From Nemertoderma westbladi (Eukaryota > Xenacoelomorpha > Nemertodermatida > Nemertodermatidae): a DNA stretch of 64,000 bases. The translations under genes were made by a program, and so were the position numbers. This document shows positions 13,242 through 24,700 of the stretch, one piece after another (within the stretch, counting starts at the first letter, position 1; each line of letters opens with the position of its first letter). Where the stretch lies: contig JAUCBJ010009099.1 in assembly GCA_032718475.1 (NCBI GenBank), positions 16,612 through 80,611 of the forward strand, given 5' to 3'. Under the pieces are notes generated by a model, which saw only the letters and a program-made list of their open reading frames with translations, was not told the DNA's origin and searched no databases.

Positions 13242-14681
13242 TTAACGTTTTATAGTAAACAGTTCTCCGGCCGCCGGTAGAGGAGCTAGAGCACCGGAAG
13301 TGACGTCAGGTAAACGACTGAGATCCGGTAGACTCTGCAGATGATCCCTGAGTTCTCGTCGGACTTTAGTGACCTGATCCAGATTGGACTGGTAGCGCTG
13401 GAGAGTTTCGTTGTCTGCCGCTACGCGTCGCTCTTGTTCCTTAATGAATGCGGATATGAGACGGTAGGTGGCGCGGCGCTCCTCCATCTCGCTTTGCAAC
13501 CGCGCGTTGTAGTCGCCTAGCAACCCATGGGCGCGGTCCACCTTGTCAGACAGATCGGACAGCTCCTCAGCCTGGGTCGGTGAGGTAAGTCTGTCCACCG
13601 AGCTGATATCCTGTATCTCGGCCGGCAGCTGGGCGATCCGTTCACGAACCTCCGCGTCCCCGCTAGGGGCGCTCTCTAACTCCTGCAGACGCCGAACCAA
13701 CTCATCGGTTCCTGGAGGGTCCGGTAGAGGCTCTACTAGGTCCTCGTTACGCCGCCGTTTAGCCACAGGACTCGCCGCAATCTGTAACAGTTAGAGTGAC
13801 AGATGCAGATGGGTCCATTACATTACACACAAGGCTCCTATGTAATATCTTGTAAAAAAGTCAAAATAAAATAAAATACAAAGTTAATGAAATTAATTTA
13901 TTGTGGTGATTTAAAAGAATTGGGTATAATATTATCCCAAATATTTATTTGGGAATAATATAGAAAATAGATAGATTAGGTCTATATTATTGAAATCTAT
14001 CTACATTGTAAGAGGGGCTAAAACTCCGAAGACTTTATAAAATTAAAAACGCTTTTATATTTCAACAGACTCTAAAAACAGACTCAGACAATTCCAAATC
14101 ACTTTACAACCAAAGTTGACTTGTAGGTTCATTTGCCTTTAGAGTTATGAGGCAGGCTATTAATACATAATACATATTGGTAGTTGGTTTGGTACCGGTA
14201 GTCTACAGGCCTAACTCACCTCGGCACTCCGTGACGTCTCTGCGACCCGTTGTGGCGGGGACAACGGCGATATCTCCCGCCCCCTTCTGCCCCCCAGGCA
14301 GCCCCCCAACTCGACTAGGAACCCCGACTCGTAAACCCCCCGATCCCTCCATATCTCCAGTAGTCTACTCAACGCCCCCAACGTCTTCGTATCCGCACCC
14401 CCACTAACATCCTCGAACGCCTCTAGCAACACGTCCCGGAACTCCTTACTGAACTCCTCCCCCTTCTTCTTACTATTCTGTATGACGTCATTAGACAGAT
14501 ACATGAGGGTGAGCTTCCGCGGCGGTTTGCAGAGTTTCAGCTCTTTGAGCCATACTTCGACGATAGTTTTGGCTCGTTTCCTGTGGTGAATCAGCCACAA
14601 AGCGAGAGTTTGTATGCTCTGCTGGGACTGAGTGAGTTCTGATATCTTCCTAGACAAAGCCGTCTCCGAGAAACTAGACAT
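13242..14681 (-). CDS. RPRD1: RPRD1 family, CID-domain Pol II CTD-binding protein
   Basis: Two exons, 14681-14220 and 13781-13242, join in phase 0 to give 333 residues, close to the 326 of human RPRD1B. The donor reads GAG/GTGAG and the acceptor TGTTACAG. Exon 1 (154 residues) is the CTD-interacting domain, beginning MSSFSETAL, with the family motifs LWLIHHRK and LSNDVIQNSKKKG. Exon 2 carries the helical coiled-coil region and ends with the family tail SLPDLSRLPDV followed by LAPLPAAGELF. Family knowledge: RPRD1A/B bind the phosphorylated C-terminal repeats of RNA polymerase II and recruit the Ser5 phosphatase RPAP2. I chose the Met at 14681 because it aligns with the family start; an in-frame upstream Met at 14702 exists. 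The paralogue (1A or 1B) cannot be assigned. PHF5A lies 177 bp upstream on the same strand. Confidence 0.93.
13782..14219 (-). other. RPRD1 intron (438 bp)
   Basis: The single intron is bounded by GTGAGT at 14219 and an AG at 13783-13782 and lies exactly between codons. It is A+T-rich, with no gene or repeat that I can recognise. Confidence 0.88.
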
Positions 14682-14858
14682 TACGAGGAAAGAGTTAATC
14701 ACTATTGCAGGTTAATTTGCAGATTTGCGAAAAGCAAACTTTTCTTAGTTTCATTAATGTAACGTAGGTAAGCACTAATGCTTTGATAAAAAAAAGTAGG
14801 TACGGTTAAAAATAGTTGGCTGTCCGATTAGGCCTACCCGCAGTGCCGCAGTTGTGTT

Positions 14859-15191
14859 TTATCGCTTTTTAAACCCGTATTTTTTCCTCTCGTAGAACAG
14901 ATCGGTTTTCGCGCTGCCAAGGTTTATTATTTTCGGACAGCCGTCCCTATCCTTCTCCTGCGTGGAGCACTCCTTGCAGTAGTAGGCGTCGGATATCCCG
15001 GGCCCGCCGCAGATTATACAACGGCCCTGGTAGGAGCCGTAGTTACACTCGTCGCAGATTCGCACAAGAGACGAGGGTCGCACATACGAGTCGCATATAA
15101 CGCATTTACCGTCGCATTTCTCGCAGAGTCGTCCGATTGCAACTCCCGGTTGTTTGCGACAGAATATCAAATCAGGATGATGTTTGGCCAT
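14859..15191 (-). CDS. PHF5A: PHF5A / Rds3, SF3b zinc-finger subunit
   Basis: An intronless 110-residue protein, the same length as human PHF5A and nearly invariant in sequence. It starts [11 protein letters not shown] and ends KKYGFKKR. It has the knotted zinc-binding arrangement of paired CxxC motifs: [20 protein letters not shown] and CKEC. Family knowledge: PHF5A is a component of the SF3b complex of U2 snRNP, contacts SF3B1 and helps form the pocket for the branch-point adenosine. The start is the Met at 15191; the frame is open upstream with a Met at 15254, but that extension has no counterpart in the family. No AATAAA or ATTAAA is visible on the gene strand in the 177 bp before RPRD1. 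Confidence 0.97.
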   Translation of the reverse strand: MAKHHPDLIFCRKQPGVAIGRLCEKCDGKCVICDSYVRPSSLVRICDECNYGSYQGRCIICGGPGISDAYYCKECSTQEKDRDGCPKIINLGSAKTDLFYERKKYGFKKR

Positions 15192-15254
15192 CAAACATAT
15201 AATTAAACATTTGTAGAGTTCAGTTCTGTAGTTCAAGTTCAGTCCTGCAGTCAC

Positions 15255-15889
15255 AAGTCAGTCGGCCTACCCCAGTACGGTACCCTAACCCTACCCTACC
15301 CTATGTACAATTAAATGCGGAAATGTTGGGTTAGTCACACCACATTACTGTAATGTTAGATAAAAAACCGCAGTACCGACAGACCCGGAGACAGAGAGAA
15401 GCTGCAGGGAGCGGACTACAGGAACGGACAAAACTCTGATACAGATGTTGCCCCTGTCAGCCTGCAAGACTCTGTGATGTGTGAATTGACCTCGAAACTC
15501 AGTACACGTAGGTTCAGCATGTAATACCTACAGACTTATGGTGTTCCTGTTGATGATGTTGTACTGAGCAGCTGAGGCGTTGTACCGCAGCCAGATGAAA
15601 ATTAAATCGAATGTTATTATCAGATTATTGCAACAACGTATCCAAGATGATGGACCATGACACAATGATGGCAAAAGTAAAACATACAAACAATTGTTGA
15701 TACCACTTTCAAACCGCTGCCTTTTGTTGTGTAGTTAGATAGAAGATCGTATCGTCTACCCACAATTTCTAAGAGCCCCTGAAATAGATGACTGTATGAT
15801 GAGCGTGGCTCAACTATGGCAATAGCCATACTGTCTCGAATGTACTATTTGATTGGAATCTAATAGATGCTGTAAGTAAGAAATTTCGC
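15255..15889. other. Intergenic, upstream of PHF5A
   Basis: This holds the 5' flank of PHF5A, including short runs of CCCTAACCCTACCCTACCC near 15280-15303. I see no gene. Short frames lack any recognisable motif. Confidence 0.5.
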
Positions 15890-16055
15890 ACTGCTGTGTC
15901 CCTAGGCAAGACACTTTAGACATTAGTGCCTACACCAACCCAGCGGTATAATGGGAACCTGGCTTTGCTGGAGTAATGATAATAAAAGCGCTTTGAGTAT
16001 GCTGAGCGTAGAAAAGCGCTATATAAATAACCAATATTATTATATTATTATATAC
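15890..16055 (+). mobile_element. SINE-like element with (ATT)n tail
   Basis: The sequence contains GTGTCCCTAGGCAAGACACT, then an AAAAGCGCTTTGAGTATGC-type segment and AAAGCGCTATATAAATAA, followed by an ATTATTAT-rich tail. This order (GGCAAGACACT-like block, AAAGCGCTATATAAAT block, simple tail) is typical of widely distributed animal SINE and LINE 3' ends. No RNA polymerase III head was identified, so it may be a 5'-truncated copy. Confidence 0.55.
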
Positions 16056-16307
16056 GGTTATACATGTAGAAACTGACGCAGATAAATTTGCATCAGTAGT
16101 TAAGTTATACAAGGTTTATTTGTAGAAGCTTCTGTATAATACTGTTCATCATAGGCTACTAATATATAGTATAAAATACTAAGATTTGCAACATACAGTA
16201 CTAAATTAATGCGGGATATTGTTCGTCTTTATTCTGTTAATTTTGTGCTATTCTCCCTTCGCGTTCAAGAGCAAGACGTTCGAACATATGTGATAAACAA
16301 GATATCA

Positions 16308-17805
16308 GGGGTGGTATGCACCAAGCGATCTAATTAGCCTGAACTATGTAACCTGTTCTAATTAGAACCAGCTCAGTCTAATCATTATGCACCAACTTTA
16401 GACTAGCCTAATTTCTAGTCGAATTAGAATATAAATATTAGACAGCTAATAGGTGTCTAATATTATAGTTTCTGCTCAGCCGCTGATATGTTTCCAATAG
16501 TTACTAGCCAAACAATCAACAGATTTAGTATTCTGTATTTAATTAGGTTGAGTAACGAGTGGACATTATACTGTATTGTACATGTACAATATACACATAC
16601 TGCAAGTAGAGTAAGCGGTAAGCCATACATAAAACTTAGCAAAAGAACTTTGAAAGAGTTTGATATTAGTGCAATACATTATTATGGGTGAGCCGAGCAT
16701 GTCAAATAATATTTTTATGTTTGTGAAAATGCTGAGAACATCTTTCAACTCGCAATTAACATTCGATTTCACGTAAAAACTATTTACCATAACGGTCATG
16801 GGAACAGCTCGCTACCCCCACTATATCGAATATCGGGCATAATCATTTAATGGCTGCTGTTAGGAACAAAGATAATTTGATACCTTAATCACTCAAAATC
16901 TCAAAGTTTATTGAGCTTATAGTGCTCAAAATATAAAAATTATAAAGTAACAGGCTGTTTATTACGGTGGCCCACAAACGGACACAGTTAATAAAGAAAT
17001 AACCTCAATTCGCGGCAGTTTAGTTTTGCCGTGAAATGTCGCAGCACGTTTAGTTTATGCCGTGAAATTATATTTCTGACTGGTTCATACATTTTGGAAC
17101 AAAAATCGATAGAGGAAAACTCTAAGGAAACTTCTACCTCTAACCTTTAATAATTAAAATTCACAACTGAAATCGAATGCCCATAAAAATCTGCTTAAGC
17201 TTAAAAAAATTAATTCTGAAAACATAAACCAGGAATATGATATTGTTTAATTCAAAATTTCATCAATTTATGAAAGATATAGGGACATAAATAGAGCCAG
17301 AATTTTAGCATGTTTTCAAAACTGTCTGCCACACATAGTATCAACATTCTGTTAATATTTTAGTCATTTTTCGAAGGTATTTATCCAACTAAAAACACGA
17401 ATAGCAAAAATCCCCATTCAAATATCGTAATTATCCGCAAAAAATGTGACGAATTTCTGATTATGCCCATATGGAAGGAAGCCACAATGTAAGAAACCAG
17501 CACCACACAATAACATCAGAGTTAGTTACTGTAGTATTAATTAAGGTAACACCCAAATAGTGCTAGACAGAGAGCCAATGATAAATCGTTAAAGAAATAC
17601 TGATCTGTGATTGGATTTTGATACAATTGGAGCTAATCATTGTATTGGTTCTTCCAGTCTAATCGAATTAGACTGAACTAGGAATAGAATAGACTGGAAA
17701 ATGTTGGTGCATATAGAAATTAGACTGATCTAACTCTAGACTGAGTCTACACTAATTAGTGAACTAATTAGACTCATTATATTCTAAATTGGTGCATATC
17801 ACCCC
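16308..17805. mobile_element. TIR DNA transposon with 8-bp target duplication
   Basis: Terminal inverted repeats begin GGGGTGGTATGCACCAA on the left and, read inward from the right, GGGGTGATATGCACCAA. The element is flanked on both sides by the identical 8 bp AGATATCA (16300-16307 and 17806-17813). Each end carries many short CTAATTAGACT-type words in both orientations. No transposase frame is present in its 1.5 kb, so it is non-autonomous. An 8-bp duplication fits hAT, Merlin, P or Zisupton type elements; the TIR alone does not decide between them. Short frames inside it are not supported as genes. Confidence 0.82.
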
Positions 17806-17813
17806 AGATATCA

Positions 17814-18391
17814 CCTGTTCTAGAATTGCTACCGGTATGCGAAATACCAGTGCTAGTTTACAGTCCTCCAATCGTTAATACTGTCTTTATTGTTACAAAA
17901 TTAAATCAATTACTTTATTCAGTTATTTTACTTAGATTATTAAGCTATTCTACTATTTTTAAATATATGTCATCCTCATCATCACTTCATACATAGCAAA
18001 TATAAACCAAACATAATTTTAAGAATAAGTTGTTCAATATATTTGTTTTGAAGTTTTTACGTTACTAGAACAATTGTTACATAGTAGGAACTCTGATCCA
18101 CCTATTCTAAAGTAGTCAAGATAGAAGTTCTACATTCTATTTATAAATATTAACTAATGTAATAAACATAATTGATGGCGAATTGTCTATGGAAGCAGAG
18201 CACCACCATACATATTGTTTATTTAATTTTGTAATAAAGGTAAATTAAATAGCCTTTTCGTGAAAGATATTTCATTAAGACTTAACAACACTTAGTGTTG
18301 TTTGTATGTTATTGTGAAATAAGTCGAATTTTAATGAATAAATATTATCATATAATATAACGACCTGGCCTTTTCATTCACTTGCAGTCAT
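17814..18391. other. A+T-rich intergenic sequence
   Basis: No gene, repeat or RNA was recognised in this stretch. Confidence 0.4.
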
Positions 18392-18490
18392 GGGCCGAAA
18401 TGTCCGGACCGAATAGTCCGGGCCGAATCGTCCGGGCCGAAACGTCCGGGCCGAAACGTCCTGGACCGAAACGACCTAGGCCGAAACGTC
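18392..18490. repeat. Short tandem repeat of ~14-bp GC-rich unit
   Basis: About seven imperfect copies of GGGCCGAAACGTCC lie in tandem inside A+T-rich surroundings. The unit is close to palindromic (CCGGACGTTTCGG on the opposite strand). Its composition contrasts sharply with the flanks. Confidence 0.8.
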
Positions 18491-19224
18491 TGTATATCAT
18501 ACGAATAGTAGGCCTCTCTCTGCTCTGTCATCAAAATTCCTAGTAATTTTAAAAGTTGAGTTGCTTGAAGACAATAAGGACTTTATAAACAATATATTAC
18601 AACCTGCAAGCACTCAACAGCCAAGAATCTATAAACTATAAAGAACTATAAAGATCTTGAGCTATCTTTAATTATTTAGGAGGAATACCAAGGAATTATG
18701 TTTCAACGCTCAGATGCTTTCAGCCATGCAAATGCGAGATGGGTGGCAAAATTACACTATTATTATCTCCTCATTAGGCATACTCTTTTTGCTCACCAAA
18801 GTCACCAATTTAACTGCTGGGAATTCAGGATAATGATATCTCTGAATTCAACATGGACTCTAAGAACGTATATTGTTTCTTGGTTTCAAGCGAGGTCACG
18901 TTTCAATGTCCCGGCAAACGATTAGAAAATTTAATTAAGTCTGATGCTCCAATTGACAGGTTAGTTTGGTCTTAATATTATAATTCTATAGAGGTAATCA
19001 TTCTAATTAGTTCTACTGTAATTTGGCGTAATTTATTTTTAGGGATTGTATAAAGTTTGCGCAGCTGTCCTTGCCCGGCACCAGTGGTACGATCTGCCTA
19101 ACTATTGTTATTACCATTGTTTGATAATAAGACAAACACTTAGAAGGAAGATGTGGAAAGAGCTATTAGGCCCACATCACAACAAAAGGAAGAGATCAAT
19201 TTAGGAAGACCATAATTGTTGTAA

Positions 19225-19473
19225 TGCACCTGCAATGGGAGGTTCGATTCCTGTATGGTTCTTTGTGATAATGATGGTTGTCCCGCTGGATGGTATTCAC
19301 TTTCATTGTGTAAAGCTAATGAAAAAATCCTGAAGGAAAGTGGTGATGCGCTAAATGCCCTGGAACAAGATCAAAGAAAAGCAAAGCCTAAGGTGAATGA
19401 ATATCAGAAGGATCTTTTAGATGATGAAATAATTAGATGCGAGTCCTGTGGTGTTATAATTTTCGGTTCATGA
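19225..19473 (+). pseudogene. PHD-finger-like relic
   Basis: The frame is open from just after a stop at 19222. It shows a PHD-type ligand pattern: CxC near 19225-19233, then MVLCDNDGCPAGWYSLSLC from 19255 and a charged lysine-rich stretch, ending with CESCG near 19438. In PHD fingers the residue after WY is the metal-binding histidine; here it is serine. There is no second half of the finger, and the frame stops soon afterwards at 19473. I read it as a degraded fragment, perhaps from a transposon-encoded protein, and not as a functional gene. Confidence 0.35.
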
Positions 19474-20196
19474 TCCCAAGTAGCAGAAGTCATCCACATG
19501 TTCAATCAAGTCATTCCTGGAGCTTATGCTTATACATTTCCTGAGGGCCGTCAAAGTTAACTGTCATTATGATCACTGACAATATAATAGTAATATAAAT
19601 CCCGTTATTGTTTAGAAGCTACTCCAAGTGGGCCTTCCAATCATTGAGGCTATCAGCTGGCGATTCAACCTTAACTTGGGTTGCTTTCCTACCAGTCAGC
19701 AGGTTTATCAATTGCCCGTGTAAGATTACTGAGTGCTGCATGACGGTTTTTGACCAGTTGTTTCTTTTAATAAGAATGCTGTGATTATAATCAGTGGGGG
19801 GTATAGATAGGTGTTGGGTTATATTTATTCCGATAATTAAGTGTCATATTTAGTAAGAAGGCCAAATAATTAATTATAAAGATTCAATATATTATTTCGA
19901 ATCATTTAATGTTTTGTAAAAATTACTTTCAAGGGAAGGATCACAAATATCTATTACACTTCGAGTTAATGGCGCATAATGACCACAAACATCATCAACA
20001 AACTATGTGTTAAATAAAATCCATTTAATTTTATTTAAAACATTACGGGAAAGGAGCAGGTTGTGTGGTGTTTTTTTTTAACCAAAACAATAAATAAAAT
20101 TAATTTGGAGAACACTTTTTTCAATGTCCGCCACTATCAGCACACTTGTATAGCAGGTTAGCCCAGGTTATTTGGTTGCAGAAAGGTAGAAGAAGG
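19474..20196. other. Intergenic sequence with one copy of a dispersed motif
   Basis: No gene was recognised. At about 20049-20095 there is a GGGAAAGGAGCAGGTT block followed by TAACCAAAACAATAAA. The same pair of words, in the opposite order within each unit, forms the tandem array at 62691-63055 and recurs near 58098-58135. Confidence 0.5.
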
Positions 20197-20746
20197 GTAT
20201 AGCATTTGATTACGCTCAAAAACCAATATTTTACTCTTCAATATCAGTATGGTATTCTTCAATATAAATATTGCGAGTAATATCAATAATATTACATCAT
20301 CGTGCAATATTATTAACGGTACATGTAATTCTATATATTCTATTGAGTATTTAATAATTAACATAAGTTCAATCAATATTGTGCAAATATTGATTCAATA
20401 TACAAACATATTGAATTAATATGTTGACATGTTGGCAACATATTGAGTTAATATTGGCACAAATTAATCAATATGTTCACAACATATTAATTAAATATCT
20501 TTTGTTCAGAATGTCAACATGTTGATTCAATATTTGCGAATATTCATTAAATATGTTTGTATATTGAATCAATATTTTTACACAATATTAATTGAATTTC
20601 TGTTATTGAATATACAATATTGAATTAACGTGTAAATATCGCATGATGATGTAATATTATTGATATTTCTCGCAATATTGATATTGAAGAATATTCTGAT
20701 ATTGAAGAGTGAAATATTGAATTTTGAGAGTAATCAAATGCCATAC
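20197..20746. mobile_element. 550-bp foldback palindrome (MITE-like)
   Basis: The two halves are near-complete reverse complements of each other. The left edge reads GTATAGCATTTGATTAC and the right edge GTAATCAAATGCCATAC, and the pairing continues inward (for example a GATGATGTAATATTATTGAT block near 20645 matches the left arm near 20290) to a centre near 20470. It is strongly A+T-rich with repeated CAATATTGA words. A 12-bp direct repeat CAGGTTATTTGG flanks it at 20164 and 20752. Frames on either strand are by-products. Confidence 0.8.
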
Positions 20747-20763
20747 AGGTACAGGTTATTTGG

Positions 20764-21760
20764 CAATACGATGACGATCGCCGTTACTTTACAAGCACAT
20801 CTGTTTCGTGCCGTGCCTCTCTGTTTTTTTTGCTATGCAATAAAATGACACTAAACCGTAATAGGAAAGGAAACTGATACATCGTTATTGTTAGGTTACT
20901 GGTGTTGTGTTATGCTATGGAGAGTGTAGAGAGGCGCTGCACCAGAGCGATTGTTGTGTTATTAATTTAGGTCAGTGAATGCTATATAGAAATGATTATA
21001 TTTAATAAATATATTTGTAGACAGATTTTTTTGGGGGGGGGGGGGGGGGATGTACCAGAATAATATTTCATGTAAATCATGAAATATTCAACGATCGATA
21101 CTAAGCCTGTTCTGGAATTGTCTCCATGGCGACATATTTATAAAATAACATACCTTTGAAAATTCCAATTTTATTTCGAGATACAAAAAGTTCGTGGAGA
21201 ACTTCCAACACCTTCTGTATAGAAACCGGTAAATAATCAGTTAAATAATCAAAATATAAACCAATTTAAACAAGAAAAATAAAAAGCCGACGAAATACCA
21301 CCAACAGCAACCGGTCTGATCAACTGTAATAATTACTTAGACACCACCAATCCGACAGTACTGGGACAATAATGGCCGACCAAACCATTAGGTACGACAA
21401 CATTAAAGTTGAACGTAACTGAACTTGTGAACTCAACAAATAAAACTGTTAGAATTTAATAAGTTGTAACTTAAAGTTACTGGGCAACAACAATAACAAC
21501 AGTTTTAACATTTTTATCAATCGTCACAATTCCAATGGCCGTAACACTGACGATGTAATAGTAGGTTAGGAAGTTAACCACGGATTCAGTCACAACTCCA
21601 TAACAGTACTGCATACACGGTTGAACTACTATCACCACCGGAATAGCTAATGAGTCACTCTGGTTAAATCTTTATTATGAACTAATACCGATTGCCCCCA
21701 TGTCTTGTATTTATAAACTAAAAGTCGATTCAGTTAGCACTAATGGGTTGCCGTAGCGAC
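20764..21760. other. Intergenic, 3' flank of RPN1
   Basis: No gene was found. A pure G-run of about 18 lies near 21032-21049. The right part should contain the 3' UTR of RPN1, which ends at 21761. Confidence 0.45.
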
Positions 21761-24700
21761 CTATAGTTGACCGGTAAGATGGTCGATCTTTCCCCGGAGT
21801 TCTTCCCGTTTATTGCGATTGGCCTTCTCGTTGTCGAGGTACTGCGGACGCGTCATCCTCCCATTGGTCACCTTCTCGGCCAACCCAATGGCCTGCATTA
21901 CGACGTCCCGATACTCCATCTCCCGTCGTTGGATCTCGGCGACCGCATCCACGTCGGCCAGCCGCTTCGCCGTCTCCGCCAGTGTCGCATTCATCGCCTT
22001 CAACTCGACGTCGAGTTTCTTCCGGGCGTTCGCGAACGCGTTGGAATCCTTCGAGGATTTAAACTTGGTGACGACGGCGTCGTACTGCGAGTAGATCCCG
22101 ACGCGTTTACGATGGAGTTCTAGGAACTGATGGACGAGAGCTACGGCGCGCAGTCGGCTCTCGGACTCGGCGTCCTGGTGGATGGAGAAGTCGAGACGCA
22201 CGTAGATGATAACGAGGAGGAAGAAGACGTAGAGAGCCGTGACCACGATGATGGGCTCGTGGAGAAGGAGGATGTGGTTGAAGGTGTACGATATTTCGAG
22301 GTCCTGGATGTGGTTCTCCACGAGGTTGGTGTGTCGAAGCACCACAACGGGACGTCCCACCGTGTCCAGGTAGGTCTTTACTACCTCGTCAGGACGCCGT
22401 TCAACAGGGTAAGGGGTCGTTACCTCGATGTCTCCAACACGTTCTGGGAGAATGACCTGGGCAGGTAATTAATAATAGTACATTAGTATAGGGCCTAATT
22501 CTAATCTTTATAAATATATCGATACACTTACCTTGTTTACCTCCAACCGATCCACTAACCTTGACCTCCAACCGATCCACTTACCTTGACCTCCAACCGA
22601 TCCACTATACTTGACCTCCAACCGATCCACTTACCTTGACCTCCACCAACCGATCCACTTACCTTGACCTCCACCAACCGATCCACTTACCTTGACCTCC
22701 AACCGATCTACTTACCTTGACCTCCACCAACCGATCCACTTACCTTGACCTCCACCACCGATCCACTTACCTTGACCTCCAACCGATCCACTTACCTTGA
22801 CCTCCAACCGATCCACTTACCTTGACCTCCAACCGATCCACTTCCCTTGACCTCCAACCGATACACTTACCTTGACCTCCACCAACCGATCCACTTACCT
22901 TGACCTCCACCAACCGATACACTTACCTTGACCTCCACCAACCGATCCACTTACCTTGACCTCCAACCGATCCACTTACCTTGACCTCCAAGTGTCCAAC
23001 TGATCCACTTACCTTGACCTCCACCAACCGATCCACTTACCTTGACCTCCACCAACCGATCCACTTACCTTGACCTCCACCAACCGATCCACTTACCTTG
23101 ACCTCCAACCGACCCACTTACCTTGACCTCCACCAACCGATCCACTTACCTTGACCTCCACCAACCGATTCACTTAAGTTGACCTCCAGCCGATCCACTT
23201 ACCTTGACCTCCAACCGATCCACTTACCTTGACCTCCAACCGATCCACTTACCTTGACCTCCAACCGATCCACTTACCTTGACCTCCACCAACCGATCCA
23301 CTTACCTTGACCTCCACCAACCGATCCACTTACCTTGACCTCCACCAACCGATCCACTTACCTTGACCTCCAACCGATCCACTAACCTTGACCTCCAACC
23401 GATCCACTTCCCTTGACCTCAACCGATCCACTTACCTTGACCTCCACCAACCGATCCACTTACCTTGACCTCCACCAACCGATCCACTTACCTTGACCTC
23501 CACCAACCGATCCACTTACCTTGACCTCCAACCGATCCACTTACCTTGACCTCCACCAACCGATCCACTTACCTTGACCTCCACCAACCGATCCACTAAC
23601 CTTGACCTCCAACCGATCCACTTACCTTGACCTCCAACCGATCCACTTACCTTGACCTCCACCAACCGATCCACTTACCTTGACCTCCACCAACCGATCC
23701 ACTTACCTTGACCTCCACCAACCGATCCACTTACCTTGACCTCCAACCGATCCACTAACCTTGACCTCCAACCGATCCACTTCCCTTGACCTTCAACCGA
23801 TCCACTTACCTTGACCTCCACCAACCGATACACTTACCTTGACCTCCACCAACCGATACACTTACCTTGACCTCCACCAACCGATCCACTTACCTTGACC
23901 TCCAACCGATCCACTTACCTTGACCTCCACCAACCGATCCATTTACCTTGACCTCCACCAACCGATTCACTTAAGTTGACCTCCAGCCGATCCACTTACC
24001 TTGACCTCCAACCGATCCACTTACCTTGACCTCCAACCGATCCACTTACCTTGACCTCCAAGTGTCCAACTGATCCACTTACCTTGACCTCCACCAACCG
24101 ATCCACTTACCTTGACCTCCAGCCGATCCACTTACCTTGACCTCCAACCGATCCACTTACCTTGACCTCCAACCGATCCACTTACCTTAACCTCCACCAA
24201 CCGATCCACTTACCTTGACCTCCACCAACCGATCCACTTACCTTGACCTCCACCAACCGATCCACTTACCTTGACCTCCAACCGATCCACTTACCTTGAC
24301 CTCCACCAACCGATTCACTTACCTTGACCTCCAGCCGATCCACTTACCATGACCTCCAACCGATCCACTTACCTTGACCTCCAACCGATCCACTTACCTT
24401 GACCTCCAAGTGTCCAACTGATCCACTTACCTTGACCTCCAACCGATCCACTTACCCTGACCTCCACCAACCGATCCACTTACCCTGACCTCCACCAACC
24501 GATCCACTTACCTTGACCTCCTCCAACCGATCCACTTACCTTGACCTCAAACCGATCCACTTACCTTGACCTCCAACTGATCCACTTACCTTGACCTCCA
24601 AACGATCCACCACGTAATCGTCGAACACATGATCCACCAGCCGGATCCGAAGACGATATTCGTTGTCCCGGGTAAAGAGGTACTGGTAGGTGGGCAGGTT

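Noticed and set aside
15280-15303. CCCTAACCCTACCC run as a telomere
   Set aside because: Only about 24 bp and irregular; insufficient to call an interstitial telomere.
19231-19245. GGTTCGATTCC, resembling the tRNA B-box
   Set aside because: No A-box at the right distance and no cloverleaf; it lies within the PHD-like relic.
21767-22468. Plus-strand frames opposite RPN1 exon 2
   Set aside because: Shadow frames of a GC-richer coding exon; the minus-strand product matches ribophorin I.
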